This document shows positions 13,958 through 21,857 of a DNA stretch of 64,000 nt, one piece after another. The DNA comes from Phycisphaerae bacterium (GTDB lineage Bacteria; Planctomycetota; Phycisphaerae; UBA1845). The stretch spans positions 29,184 to 93,183 of the forward strand of contig JAJDDV010000058.1 of assembly GCA_029260135.1 (NCBI GenBank), given 5' to 3'. Position 1 is the first letter of the stretch. Every line of letters starts with the position of its first letter. A model generated the notes under the pieces. The model did not search any database. It saw nothing but the letters and a program-made list of their open reading frames with translations, and was not told the DNA's origin. Position numbers and translations under genes: made by a program.

Positions 13958-15220
13958 TTATACGCGGTTCATCGCCTCCGCCAAGCGTACGACCCGTTGG
14001 GCTCGTTTGACGACGGGGGGGTCTATCATCTTGGTGCCGAGGGAGACGACGCCGAGGCCTTTGCGCGTGGCGTCTTCGAAGGCGTCGACGATTCGGCGGG
14101 CCTTGGTCAGCTCGGCCTCGGTGGGGGCGAAGGCGTCGTGGATGACGGCGATCTGTCGAGGGTGGATGCAGCCCTTGCCGTCGAAGCCGAGGGACTTGGC
14201 TTCGAGGACGCTGTCGCGGAGGGCGTCCATATTGCCGACGTCGGAGAAGACGCTGTCGATCGGCTGGACGCCGGCCGCGCGGGCGGCGTTAACCACCTGG
14301 GCACGAGCCCAGAAGCTCTCGCTACCTTGCTGCGTTCGGGCGGCACCGATGTCGGCCGTGTAGTCTTCAAGGCCAATCGTCAGAGCGATGACGTTTGGCG
14401 AGGCGGTGGCGATGTCATACGCGCGGATCGCGCCGAGGGCGCTTTCGACGATCGGCATCAAGTAGACGCGAGGTGCGTTCGCGCAGGCTGAAGCCTGCGG
14501 CTCGGGCGGTGGATTCTTCGTCGCTTCGTCGCTTCGTCGCTCCGTCGCTCCACATACCACTTGTTTGATTCGCTCGTCGACCTTTCGCACCTGCTCGGGG
14601 TCTTCGACCTTTGGGATCAGGATGACGTGGACGTTGTGTGCGGCGATGACGTCGAGGTCTTCGAGGCCTCGATCGCCCTGGTTGATTCGCACCATGCGTT
14701 CCGAGCAGCGGAAGTCGATGGTTCGCAGCGCATTGCGCACGAGAATGCGGGCGGCGTCCTTCTCGGGCGGCGCGACGCTGTCTTCGAGGTCCAGGATGAT
14801 GCCGTCGGGATTGTGCAGTCCGGCGTTGAGCATGAACTTGGGTTCGTTGCCGGGCAGGTAGAGTCGAGAACGGCGGAAGCGGTCGCGCTCGGTGGTGGTG
14901 TCGGTGCCGGGCAAGCGGTCCTGGAGGAAGCCGTCGCCGACGTCGAGGCCCAATCTGCGGACAGCCGCTTCGACGCGAGCGGTCAGGACGAACGGGAGTG
15001 CGCCGTTGTCTTCGATCTCGACATTGGCGTTGGCCAGCCCGAGGGCTTCGAGTTCGTCGCTGATGAGTTGGCGGGTCGCGTCGCCATACATCGACTCGAC
15101 TTTGCTCTTGAGGTCCAGGGCGATTCCGCCGGAATCGGTGGGCGTGATCTTCACCCAGCAATCGGAACGTGCGTCCGGTCCTCGTCGTCCGGCTTCAGCG
15201 GTATTGGTCTTGTTGGTCAT
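13958..15220 (-). CDS. citE: Fused citrate lyase acyl carrier (CitD) and beta subunit (CitE)
   Basis: A 420-residue fusion. Residues ~12-95 match CitD: SDCWVKITPTDSGGI, a KSKVESMYGDA segment and FVLTARVEAAVRRLG. Residues ~115-420 match CitE: RRSRLYLPGNEPKFM, GIILDLEDSVAPPEK, MVRINQGDRGLEDL, VYLMPIVESALGAI and a C-terminal GKGCIHPRQIAVIHDAF. CitE cleaves citryl-ACP to acetyl-ACP and oxaloacetate. The position where Klebsiella CitD carries its prosthetic-group serine appears as Arg next to Ser (ARSDC) by eye. A roughly 30-residue insertion at about 225-255 is encoded by a hairpin repeat and an octamer repeat. It follows the GNAT gene with a 7-nt gap. Confidence 0.92.
   Translation of the reverse strand: MTNKTNTAEAGRRGPDARSDCWVKITPTDSGGIALDLKSKVESMYGDATRQLISDELEALGLANANVEIEDNGALPFVLTARVEAAVRRLGLDVGDGFLQDRLPGTDTTTERDRFRRSRLYLPGNEPKFMLNAGLHNPDGIILDLEDSVAPPEKDAARILVRNALRTIDFRCSERMVRINQGDRGLEDLDVIAAHNVHVILIPKVEDPEQVRKVDERIKQVVCGATERRSDEATKNPPPEPQASACANAPRVYLMPIVESALGAIRAYDIATASPNVIALTIGLEDYTADIGAARTQQGSESFWARAQVVNAARAAGVQPIDSVFSDVGNMDALRDSVLEAKSLGFDGKGCIHPRQIAVIHDAFAPTEAELTKARRIVDAFEDATRKGLGVVSLGTKMIDPPVVKRAQRVVRLAEAMNRV
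14482..14551. repeat. Palindrome plus octamer repeat inside citDE
   Basis: Within the citDE reading frame lies the hairpin CGCAGGCT-GA-AGCCTGCG (14482-14499), whose core recurs as GCAGCC-TGAA-GGCTGC at 55211 in an intergenic repeat. It is followed by about four tandem octamers of TCGTCGCT type (14516-14551). The segment keeps the frame open and encodes a low-complexity loop between KQVV and RVYLMPI that ordinary CitE proteins lack. Confidence 0.75.
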
Positions 15221-15227
15221 GAGCGTG

Positions 15228-15701
15228 CTAGTCGTTGCTTGTTAGTTCCAGTTCCATGAACCGTGCCCCTTCGATTGGATTCTCTCGATAGGCATTTGTG
15301 TCCTGGAAACCCAGCGATTCATAGAGCGCGACGGCGGCTTCCATGGTCGGGAGGGTATCCAGCCAGATGCGTTCATAGCCGATCTTTCGGGCTTCGTCGA
15401 TGACGCGGATGGCGAGGGTTCGCCCCAGGCCGGTGCCCCGGAAGCGCGGTCGTACGTACATTCGCTTAAGTTCGCCGACACCGGGCTGGAACTGGCGGAG
15501 TGCGACGCTTCCGGCAATGTCGCCGCCGGCGACCGCAAGGAAGAGGCGGCCCATCGGTGGGGCGTAGTCGCCGGGGAGCTGCTCGATCTCGCGCTCGAAG
15601 TCCTGGAAGCAGAGGTGGAAGCCCAGGCTGTCGGCGTACTCATTGAAGATTGCGCGAACGGCATCGGTGTGCTCGCTTGTGTGGGCTTCGATGAGGTTCA
15701 T
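15228..15701 (-). CDS. GNAT-family N-acetyltransferase
   Basis: A 157-residue protein with the GNAT acetyl-CoA-binding signature: LKRMYVRPRFRGTGLGRTLA gives the R/QxxGxG/A loop, and IWLDTLPTMEAAVALYESLGF is the usual beta5-alpha4 region. The substrate is unknown; the C-terminus YRENPIEGARFMELEL resembles small-molecule or amino-acid acetyltransferases. ATG 15701 is chosen over the longer frame because upstream codons run through a hairpin repeat. It probably shares a transcript with citDE; the gap is 7 nt. Confidence 0.85.
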   Translation of the reverse strand: MNLIEAHTSEHTDAVRAIFNEYADSLGFHLCFQDFEREIEQLPGDYAPPMGRLFLAVAGGDIAGSVALRQFQPGVGELKRMYVRPRFRGTGLGRTLAIRVIDEARKIGYERIWLDTLPTMEAAVALYESLGFQDTNAYRENPIEGARFMELELTSND

Positions 15702-15736
15702 GTGGTCGTCTTCATGTTCGAGGCCTCGCGGTCTTC

Positions 15737-15815
15737 CACCGGTTGGAAACCGGTGCCACACAGAGTGATCGCGCGACAGATTCCATCCAAGTCCGGCACT
15801 GCTCACAGAGCAGTG
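15737..15815. repeat. Interspersed palindromes, copy 2
   Basis: The 19-mer CACCGGTTGGAAACCGGTG at 15737-15755 is identical to the copy at 9253. A second palindrome, CACTGCTC-ACA-GAGCAGTG, follows at 15797-15815. They fill the 141-nt gap between prpD and the GNAT gene. Confidence 0.8.
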
Positions 15816-15842
15816 GCACACAACGCGTCGCTCCGTCGCCTC

Positions 15843-17219
15843 TTAGTGCCTGTCCGCGACGGTCAGCGCCATCAGTTTGCCGACGTCGTCGATGGTGTCC
15901 AGTGCGAAGATGGCCTCGCGGAGCTGGGATCGCCGGCTTTCGCTCATGATCGGTTCGGCCAGGGCATCGAATTTCACTTTGATGTCGTCGATCGTCATCG
16001 GGTCGCGAGGGTCACCCTTGGGCACGTCGACCTGGTGCGTGAGCTGGCGGCCGTCCGTCGTCGTTATCGTTACGCGGGAACACTGTTTGGCCGGGAAGGC
16101 CTCTTCGAACTCCTGATTGGCGACGACCTTGACCTTCGTCATCTGCGAGCGGAGGCGGTTGTCCCAGAGCTTCTCCTCCGTGAATTCCTGTGGCGTGACG
16201 CGCCCCTCAGCCAGGGCGGCGGCGATGCAGTAGGGGAGGCTGTGGTCGGCGGACTCCTTGCTCTGCGGGTCGTACTTGGCCGGGTCGGAGAGGATGTCAG
16301 CCGCACGGGCGATACTGTCAATCCGAACCTCCGTGATGTCCTCCGCATTGAGGCTGTGCTCTTTGAGAATGTGGAGCGTCGCGGAGACGGGCGAGTGCAT
16401 GAGGGCTTCGATGGGGAAGGACTTCATGCCGCAATCCGTAATCATGAGTCGTTTGCCGAGTTCGTTGGTTATCCAACTGTAATCCCATCCCGTACCGAGG
16501 CAGTGTTCCATGCCCTCTTTGCCCTCGATGACACCTTCGGGGCCGGTGTATCCCTTTTGCGCGAGGAGGACGGCTTCGACGCCGGCGCGCGTGGCCATCG
16601 GGCTGACGGTGTTCTTCATCATGGTGAGCTTGCCGGCCACGGCGCAGCCGAGGGTGAAGCAGCGAACGCTGGCGATGCCGATGGCGTGCTGCATCTTCTC
16701 CCAGTCGAGGCCGATCATGCGTCCGGCGACGACGGGTGCGGCGTAGCCCATCAGTGTGGCGTGATGCCATCCTCGCTCGCGAATTCCAGGCAGGGCGATG
16801 TGGCAGAGTCGCTGACCCATTTCGTAGGCGATGATGATGCCGACGATCAGGTCCTTTCCGGTCAGGTGATCCCGTTCGGCCAGTGCCATCGGCGCGGAGA
16901 GTAGATCGCTGGGGTGCGAGGGGTCCTGCTTCCAGTAGATGTCGTTGTAGTCCATCGCGCGGATCATCAACGCGTTGAGCATCGATGCGCTCAGCGGGTT
17001 GAGCTTCTCGCCCGATCCGATGACGCTGCACTTACCTGGTCCGGCGACCTCGCGCTCGTGTTCGAGGAAGATCTTGACGTCGTGGACCTGATAGCCGCCG
17101 AGTGCGCAGCCGAGGGTGTCGTAGAGGAAGCGCTTGGCTGCATCGACAGCGTCGGCGGGGATGTCTTCGTACTTCAGGTTACACGCCCAGCGGGCGAGGG
17201 TCTCAGTGTGTGTTGGCAT
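15843..17219 (-). CDS. MmgE/PrpD-family protein
   Basis: A 458-residue member of the family that includes 2-methylcitrate dehydratase (PrpD), cis-aconitate decarboxylase and iminodisuccinate epimerase. Family landmarks are AAKRFLYDTLGCALGG near residue 30, AMDYNDIYWKQDPSHPSDL, and the MKSFPIEALMHSPVSA core with the conserved K-x-F/Y-P. AAGGAG lies 7 nt before ATG 17219. The neighbours (fused aconitase, isocitrate-type dehydrogenase, citrate lyase) argue for a C6-tricarboxylate or methylcitrate-like substrate. The exact reaction cannot be fixed from sequence, and prpB and prpC are not seen. Confidence 0.85.
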   Translation of the reverse strand: MPTHTETLARWACNLKYEDIPADAVDAAKRFLYDTLGCALGGYQVHDVKIFLEHEREVAGPGKCSVIGSGEKLNPLSASMLNALMIRAMDYNDIYWKQDPSHPSDLLSAPMALAERDHLTGKDLIVGIIIAYEMGQRLCHIALPGIRERGWHHATLMGYAAPVVAGRMIGLDWEKMQHAIGIASVRCFTLGCAVAGKLTMMKNTVSPMATRAGVEAVLLAQKGYTGPEGVIEGKEGMEHCLGTGWDYSWITNELGKRLMITDCGMKSFPIEALMHSPVSATLHILKEHSLNAEDITEVRIDSIARAADILSDPAKYDPQSKESADHSLPYCIAAALAEGRVTPQEFTEEKLWDNRLRSQMTKVKVVANQEFEEAFPAKQCSRVTITTTDGRQLTHQVDVPKGDPRDPMTIDDIKVKFDALAEPIMSESRRSQLREAIFALDTIDDVGKLMALTVADRH

Positions 17220-17244
17220 TCAAATGCTCCTTCAAATAAAGCTG

Positions 17245-17272
17245 TCAGCCCTCAGCCGTCAGCCGTCAGCCA
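17245..17272 (+). repeat. Left heptad repeat array flanking S23 gene
   Basis: Four head-to-tail heptads of TCAGCCN type (TCAGCCC, TCAGCCG, TCAGCCG, TCAGCCA) end 11 nt before the stop codon of the four-helix-bundle gene. The right flank has four matching heptads in inverted orientation (17651-17678). Confidence 0.75.
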
Positions 17273-17283
17273 GATCTGTATTC

Positions 17284-17637
17284 TCATCGTCTCAGGCGCT
17301 GGTTCAGGCCCGTTAACATCCTCTTGATTTCCCGAACGCGCTCGTCAACGACGGCATGATCGGATTCGGTTACGTACTTCAGGTCTCGCGCGAGCAGCAG
17401 GAAATACTCGACTTCGCTGGCCGAGCCGAGCGCCATGTCAACGAACCGCGCGAAGTCCTTGTCGGTATGGCGGCAGCAGCCCTCCGCCAGATTCGCGCAA
17501 ATCGATGCACAGGCGCGCCGAAGCTGGCTGGTCAGTCCGAAGCGTTCTTCTTGTGGAAATGTACGCGTGACTTTGTAGACACGAAGCGTCAGTCCATGGC
17601 TTTTCTGCCAGACACTCAAGTCTCGAAAGTCCTGCAT
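17284..17637 (-). CDS. Four-helix-bundle protein, S23/IVP family
   Basis: A 117-residue, almost entirely helical protein. MQDFRDLSVWQKSHGLTLRVY, LTSQLRRACASICANLAEG and GSASEVEYFLLLARDL are diagnostic of the family named after proteins encoded in 23S rRNA intervening sequences, related to Avd of diversity-generating retroelements. The N-terminus is the standard one. AAAGGAAAGAGGG precedes ATG 17637. The gene is tightly bracketed by inverted arrays of four heptads, so the pair of arrays plus gene looks like a mobile cassette inserted between prpD and the HD gene. Confidence 0.88.
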   Translation of the reverse strand: MQDFRDLSVWQKSHGLTLRVYKVTRTFPQEERFGLTSQLRRACASICANLAEGCCRHTDKDFARFVDMALGSASEVEYFLLLARDLKYVTESDHAVVDERVREIKRMLTGLNQRLRR

Positions 17638-17650
17638 CCCTCTTTCCTTT

Positions 17651-17681
17651 GCTGAGAGCTGACAGCTGATGGCTGATGGCT
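17651..17681 (-). repeat. Right heptad repeat array flanking S23 gene
   Basis: Four head-to-tail GCTGANN heptads (GCTGAGA, GCTGACA, GCTGATG, GCTGATG) plus a terminal GCT are the inverted counterpart of the left array. They begin 13 nt upstream of the S23 start codon, and the last bases overlap the stop of the HD-domain gene. Confidence 0.75.
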
Positions 17682-18231
17682 ACTTCCTCTTCCCCAGTCC
17701 GCACGCGATGTCGAAATCGATGAAATCGGCGTGGTGGAAGATGAGCGATTCGGTCGTTCGTTGCACGTGGTCGCCCTCTTTCGAGTGGGTCGCGACGATG
17801 TGCATGACCTCGTCGGGCAGGCCATGCTTCCAGCACATGCCGACGCCGGAGAAGGGGTGTCGCAGCATCTCACCGCGATAGCCCTTGGAGGGCGTGCCGT
17901 CTTTGCCCTTGACGAACTCGATCGGTTTGCCGACGTCAGCCAACAGGGACCCAGCCACGAGATGGTCGTGGTGGATCGGCATGCGATTGCCCCAGACGCC
18001 GTTGAGGACCTTCTCGATGGCGAGGCACATCTGCGCGCACGAGCGAACGTGCTCGATGAACTTCATCTCGATGTCGCCGGCGAGGAGTGTGAAGGGGATG
18101 TCCAGGAGTTCCTCCGGCGTCCATCCGCCGGTGGTGATGGAATCTTCCCAGACGTCGATCACTTTCTCGCGGAGTGTGGCGTCTTTGATCTCCGCGATTT
18201 CGGGTAAGAGTTCTTGGATTCTGTTACGCAT
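17680..18231 (-). CDS. HD-domain phosphohydrolase-like protein
   Basis: A 183-residue HD-superfamily protein. Candidate metal ligands are the H of FIEHVRSC, the HD of PIHHDHLVAGSLLADVGK, the H of LRHPFSGVG, and HHADFIDFD near the C-terminus. ATG 18231 is chosen because GGAAGGA lies 9 nt upstream; upstream codons look non-coding. HD proteins are usually phosphohydrolases or nucleotidases. Its place in a row of tricarboxylate enzymes suggests a dedicated metabolic role, which is unknown. It lies 41 nt after the fused aconitase stop. Confidence 0.8.
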   Translation of the reverse strand: MRNRIQELLPEIAEIKDATLREKVIDVWEDSITTGGWTPEELLDIPFTLLAGDIEMKFIEHVRSCAQMCLAIEKVLNGVWGNRMPIHHDHLVAGSLLADVGKPIEFVKGKDGTPSKGYRGEMLRHPFSGVGMCWKHGLPDEVMHIVATHSKEGDHVQRTTESLIFHHADFIDFDIACGLGKRK

Positions 18232-18271
18232 GGTGCTGATTCCTTCCGCGCCGGACCATTGTCGTCCGCCG

Positions 18272-20290
18272 TCAGTTGTCCAATGCCAATCGTTCACGGA
18301 TGACGGCTTCGAAGCCGCCTTTCACAATGAGTTCCTGGGCCACCTCGCCGAGCGGGGCGAAGGTGTACTCTTCCCCACCGCAGTTGATCTTCGCTCGCTT
18401 GAAGTCGATCCGGGCTGCGGCGCCGGTTCGGATGCTGAGGGCCGCTTCGTGGGCTCCTCGGTCGACAGCGAACGTCGAGCGGAGATTGTCCACGAGCCTT
18501 GGGCACTCGATCACGATGTATCCGTTATTGAACGCGTTGCGTTTGTAGGTCTGCGAGAAGGAACCCGCGATGACCATCTGAAGGCCTCGGTACTTGAGGG
18601 CGGTGGCGGCTTGCTCGCGGGAGGAACCTGATCCGAAGTTGTAGCCGCCGACGAGGATATCGCCATCGCGGGCGAGCTGCTGAAACTGCGGGTCGTAATT
18701 GAGCATGGCCTTGGTGGCCATCTCGTTCGGGCTCAGGTTCTCCTCATAGGTGAACTCCTTGCCGTAGATGCCGTCGGTGTTGAGATTGTCCTGGGGGACC
18801 AGGAGGAGTTCGCCCTCGATGAGTTCGGGGAAACCGTCGAGGATAGTGACGGGTTTGACGGCGGCGGCGGGGCGGGAGCACGTTTCTATAGAGCTGCCAC
18901 GACGCAGCGCGTCGTGCAATGCGGATGGTGCGTCCGGGACGCACCCTACATTTTGGACGGCGCCGGCTCCCGTTGCTGGTGCTGCAATCCTTCCTGCGAT
19001 GGCGGAGGCCGCGACCACGGCGGGGCTGGAAAGATAGACCTGCGCTTCTCTGGAGCCCATTCGGCCCTTGAAATTGCGGTTCGTGGCGGAGATTCCAACT
19101 TCGCCGTCCTTGAGGATTCCGTCTCCCAGGCCGATGCAGGGTCCACAGCCAGGCGGCAAGGCGACGGCGCCTGCGTCAAGGAGCGTGCCCCAATGACCCA
19201 GCCGTGTTGCCTCAGCTTCAATCTCGCTCGACGCGGCCGCGATGTAGAACGTGACACCGTCGGCCACCTTCTTTCCTTCGATGATCTTCGCGGCTTCGGC
19301 GAAGTCTTCCAGTCGGCCATTGACGCAACTGAGCAGGTAGGCCCGGTGGATCTTCACGTCGCGCGACTGAAGTTCAGGTAGGGGGGTGATCGTCTTGACC
19401 TCGTTGGGTCCTGCGACGAAGGGTGTGACGGCTGAGAGGTCGAGGTGAAGCTCCTTGGCGTAGTAGGCGTCCGGATCGGCCGAGGGGAGGTCGGGCAGGA
19501 GCTGCGCGATCGAGTTCGGCGTGAGTCGCGGGGTCGCATCGGCGCGATCCTTCATCGTTTGGGCTCGCTCTGCCAGATAGTCGAGCGTGACACCGTCGAA
19601 GGGAAAGACACCCGCGAGCGCTCCCCACTCGGTGGTCATGTTGGCGATGGCCATCCGCTCGTCCATACGGAGCGACGCTGCTCCCTCACCGGTGAATTCG
19701 ATGCAGCAGTTCAAGACCTCGTCCTGATTGAAGCGACCGATCAGTGTAATAATGACGTCTTTTCCACTGACGCCGGGCTGGAGATTGCCGGTCAGGTTGA
19801 CACGGACGATGTCGGGCACCTGCCACCACGTTCGACCCGTCGCCCAGATAGCCGCCGCGTCCGTGCGAACGACGGGGGTCCCCAGGGCGCCCATCGCGCC
19901 GTACACGTTCGAGTGTGAATCGGACGCCACGGCGAATGTGCCCGGAAGAACGAAACCCTCTTCCATCATGATCTGATGACCGATACCGCGACCCGCCGGG
20001 AAGAACGTGACGCCTTGCTCGCCGGCAAATGCCTCGATCTTGGCGTACTTCGCCAGGTTGTCTTCTGCCTTATTCTGGATGTCGTGATCCAGGGCGTAGA
20101 CAGGCTGAGTGGGATCCGCGATGCGCTTGGCGCCCATACTCTGAAACTTGGGTATGACGGCGGCGGTGTTGTCGTGGGTCATGACGTGCGCGGGGCGCAT
20201 CGTCAGAAAGTCACCGGCCTGGACGCAGTGCTCATCCGATAGCCCGACGGCAAAGCGCTGGGCGATCTTCTCGATCAGGTTCTGTGGCAT
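18272..20290 (-). CDS. Fused aconitase/homoaconitase-family hydratase
   Basis: A 672-residue protein with large (LeuC-like) and small swivel (LeuD-like) domains in one chain. The [4Fe-4S] ligands are visible in LLSCVNGRLEDF and PPGCGPCIGLGDG. Other motifs are MRPAHVMTHDNTAAVI, ASDSHSNVYGAMGALGTPVVRTDAA and, in the swivel, NFGSGSSREQAATAL. By eye it resembles fungal-type homoaconitase most closely; citrate, homocitrate or methylcitrate are all possible substrates. The linker between domains carries an extra segment of about 35 residues encoded by two hairpin repeats (18898-18945). It lies between the dehydrogenase gene and the HD gene on the same strand. Confidence 0.9.
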   Translation of the reverse strand: MPQNLIEKIAQRFAVGLSDEHCVQAGDFLTMRPAHVMTHDNTAAVIPKFQSMGAKRIADPTQPVYALDHDIQNKAEDNLAKYAKIEAFAGEQGVTFFPAGRGIGHQIMMEEGFVLPGTFAVASDSHSNVYGAMGALGTPVVRTDAAAIWATGRTWWQVPDIVRVNLTGNLQPGVSGKDVIITLIGRFNQDEVLNCCIEFTGEGAASLRMDERMAIANMTTEWGALAGVFPFDGVTLDYLAERAQTMKDRADATPRLTPNSIAQLLPDLPSADPDAYYAKELHLDLSAVTPFVAGPNEVKTITPLPELQSRDVKIHRAYLLSCVNGRLEDFAEAAKIIEGKKVADGVTFYIAAASSEIEAEATRLGHWGTLLDAGAVALPPGCGPCIGLGDGILKDGEVGISATNRNFKGRMGSREAQVYLSSPAVVAASAIAGRIAAPATGAGAVQNVGCVPDAPSALHDALRRGSSIETCSRPAAAVKPVTILDGFPELIEGELLLVPQDNLNTDGIYGKEFTYEENLSPNEMATKAMLNYDPQFQQLARDGDILVGGYNFGSGSSREQAATALKYRGLQMVIAGSFSQTYKRNAFNNGYIVIECPRLVDNLRSTFAVDRGAHEAALSIRTGAAARIDFKRAKINCGGEEYTFAPLGEVAQELIVKGGFEAVIRERLALDN
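18898..18945. repeat. Two palindromes inside the fused aconitase gene
   Basis: Two 8-bp-stem hairpins lie in frame: CACGACGC-AGC-GCGTCGTG (18898-18916) and GGTGCGTC-CGG-GACGCACC (18927-18945). The second is followed by CTACA exactly as in the intergenic unit at 11183-11204. The inserted codons form the linker between the large and swivel domains. Confidence 0.78.
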
Positions 20291-20367
20291 ATCAACCGTT
20301 CTCTATCGGCGAACGCGGGATGATGGTTTGGAGTCTTCCCGTACCGGCCTGCTACGGGACTCCTGCG

Positions 20368-21552
20368 TTACAGTTTCTCGATGATCGCGTCGGTCATCTG
20401 TGTTGTGTTGACGGCTCCGTTGGCGAGCGCTTCGGGCCCGCCGGTCAGGCGCATCATGTCATACGTTCGGACTTTTCCCTCGGCCACGACGGTGCCGACC
20501 GCGGTACGAATTCGCTCCGAAGCTTTGGTCTCGCCGATGTGATCGAGCATCATGCAGGCGCTGAGGATCATGGCGATCGGGTTGACGATCGACGGCGAGA
20601 GTTGCTGATATTTCGGTGCGGAGCCGTGGGTCGGCTCGAAAACGGCGACCTCGCGGCCGATGTTGGCGCTGCAGGCGAAACCGAGTCCGCCGACGAGTCC
20701 GGCGAAGCCGTCCGAAACGATGTCTCCGAACATGTTCCCGCTGACGAGAACGCCGTAGTCTTCCGGGTTCTTCGTGAGCCACATCATCTGGGCGTCGATG
20801 TTGGTTTCCCACAGGTCGATGCCCGCATAATTGCGTGCGGCCACCTTAGCCTCGGCGCGCAACATGCCGGAGGTTTCACGTATGACGTTGGGCTTTTCGC
20901 AGACGGTGACGGACTTGTAGCCGAATTTCTTGGCGTACGTAAACGCCTCGGTCATGATGCGTTGACAGGCGTTACGCGTGAAGATGCGCGTGGAGATCGC
21001 CAGGTCGCGTCCGGGGACGGACTTGAAGCGTGCCATCCTCGGGTGGGTCTCCAGTGCACTACGAACCTCGTCGGGTGGATCGGTCCACTCGACGCCGGCG
21101 TAGAGACCCTCCGTGTTTTGGCGGAAGATGACGGCGTCGACCTCGGGCTCGTCGAAGCCATCGCCACTGCGCCGAATGAAGTTCAGCGGGTTTCCGGGGA
21201 AGGTCTGACAGGGACGGATACTGACGTCGAGGTCGAAGTGCTGGCGGAGACCGACGATCGGGCTGGCGTAGACGTATCCCTTGTTGCGAAGCTCAGGCGC
21301 AAGTTCTTCGGCGGCCTGCTCCTTGGGCTTGGAGGTGATGGCCCCGAATAGCCCGAGCTTGTGCTGCCTCAGCAAATCGATCGTGCGATCGGGAAGCGCA
21401 TTTCCCTCGGTTTTCCAGAACTCCCATCCGATGTCCGCGTGTACGTAGTCGGCGTCGAATCCTGAAGCCGCCAACACCCTCAGCGCCTCGGGCAGAACCG
21501 TCTCTCCGATTCCGTCTCCCGGCATGGTCACAATCGTTCTCTTGGCCACCAA
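20368..21552 (-). CDS. Isocitrate/isopropylmalate-family dehydrogenase
   Basis: A 394-residue beta-decarboxylating dehydrogenase. MPGDGIGETVLPEALRVL is the N-terminal signature. VGLRQHFDLDVSIRP gives the substrate-binding arginines in an isopropylmalate/homoisocitrate-like context. ENTEGLY appears as QNTEGLYAGVEW. In the cofactor loop, FEPTHGSAPKYQQ has the K-Y pair that marks NADP use in E. coli isocitrate dehydrogenase. The oxidised substrate is likely isocitrate or homoisocitrate made by the adjacent aconitase. The start is TTG 21552 or GTG 21549, with GGGAG upstream. It is divergent from glnA. Confidence 0.9.
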   Translation of the reverse strand: MVAKRTIVTMPGDGIGETVLPEALRVLAASGFDADYVHADIGWEFWKTEGNALPDRTIDLLRQHKLGLFGAITSKPKEQAAEELAPELRNKGYVYASPIVGLRQHFDLDVSIRPCQTFPGNPLNFIRRSGDGFDEPEVDAVIFRQNTEGLYAGVEWTDPPDEVRSALETHPRMARFKSVPGRDLAISTRIFTRNACQRIMTEAFTYAKKFGYKSVTVCEKPNVIRETSGMLRAEAKVAARNYAGIDLWETNIDAQMMWLTKNPEDYGVLVSGNMFGDIVSDGFAGLVGGLGFACSANIGREVAVFEPTHGSAPKYQQLSPSIVNPIAMILSACMMLDHIGETKASERIRTAVGTVVAEGKVRTYDMMRLTGGPEALANGAVNTTQMTDAIIEKL

Positions 21553-21857
21553 GCCATCTCCCTACATAATCGTCTCGTGAAGAATCTCCCCGGACGCACG
21601 GGCGGCGATCCCCCGCGCCGGCCTGCCTGCCGGTTTGCCCGACAGGTGCGGTAAGATAAGGCACGGCGGGCGTAAAGCAACCCGTATGGAGGCGCCGGGG
21701 GTGGACGATCTCGTGGATCCGACGATAACCGGCGGTGGGGCGGCGCGGCGTTGGCGCGTTTTGGGGGGGGCGTGCTGGCACGCCGCGTGCATTCGGATGG
21801 GGTGCTCAACGCGGTTCGGGGAGGAATCCGCCAGGCTGTAGCGTGGAGGTATCGTGC
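21553..21857. promoter_or_regulatory. Divergent promoter region, dehydrogenase/glnA
   Basis: This 305-nt gap holds the starts of two divergent genes and so should contain both promoters. An imperfect inverted repeat lies at about 21621-21650 (CCTGCCGG with CCGACAGG). I cannot place -10/-35 boxes confidently. The right part, 21735-21857, is open in the glnA frame but Gly/Arg-rich and non-family, so it is read as leader. Confidence 0.35.

Noticed and set aside
17245..17681. Heptad arrays as a CRISPR
   Set aside because: Repeats are 7 bp with no spacers and no cas genes; they are inverted around one gene.
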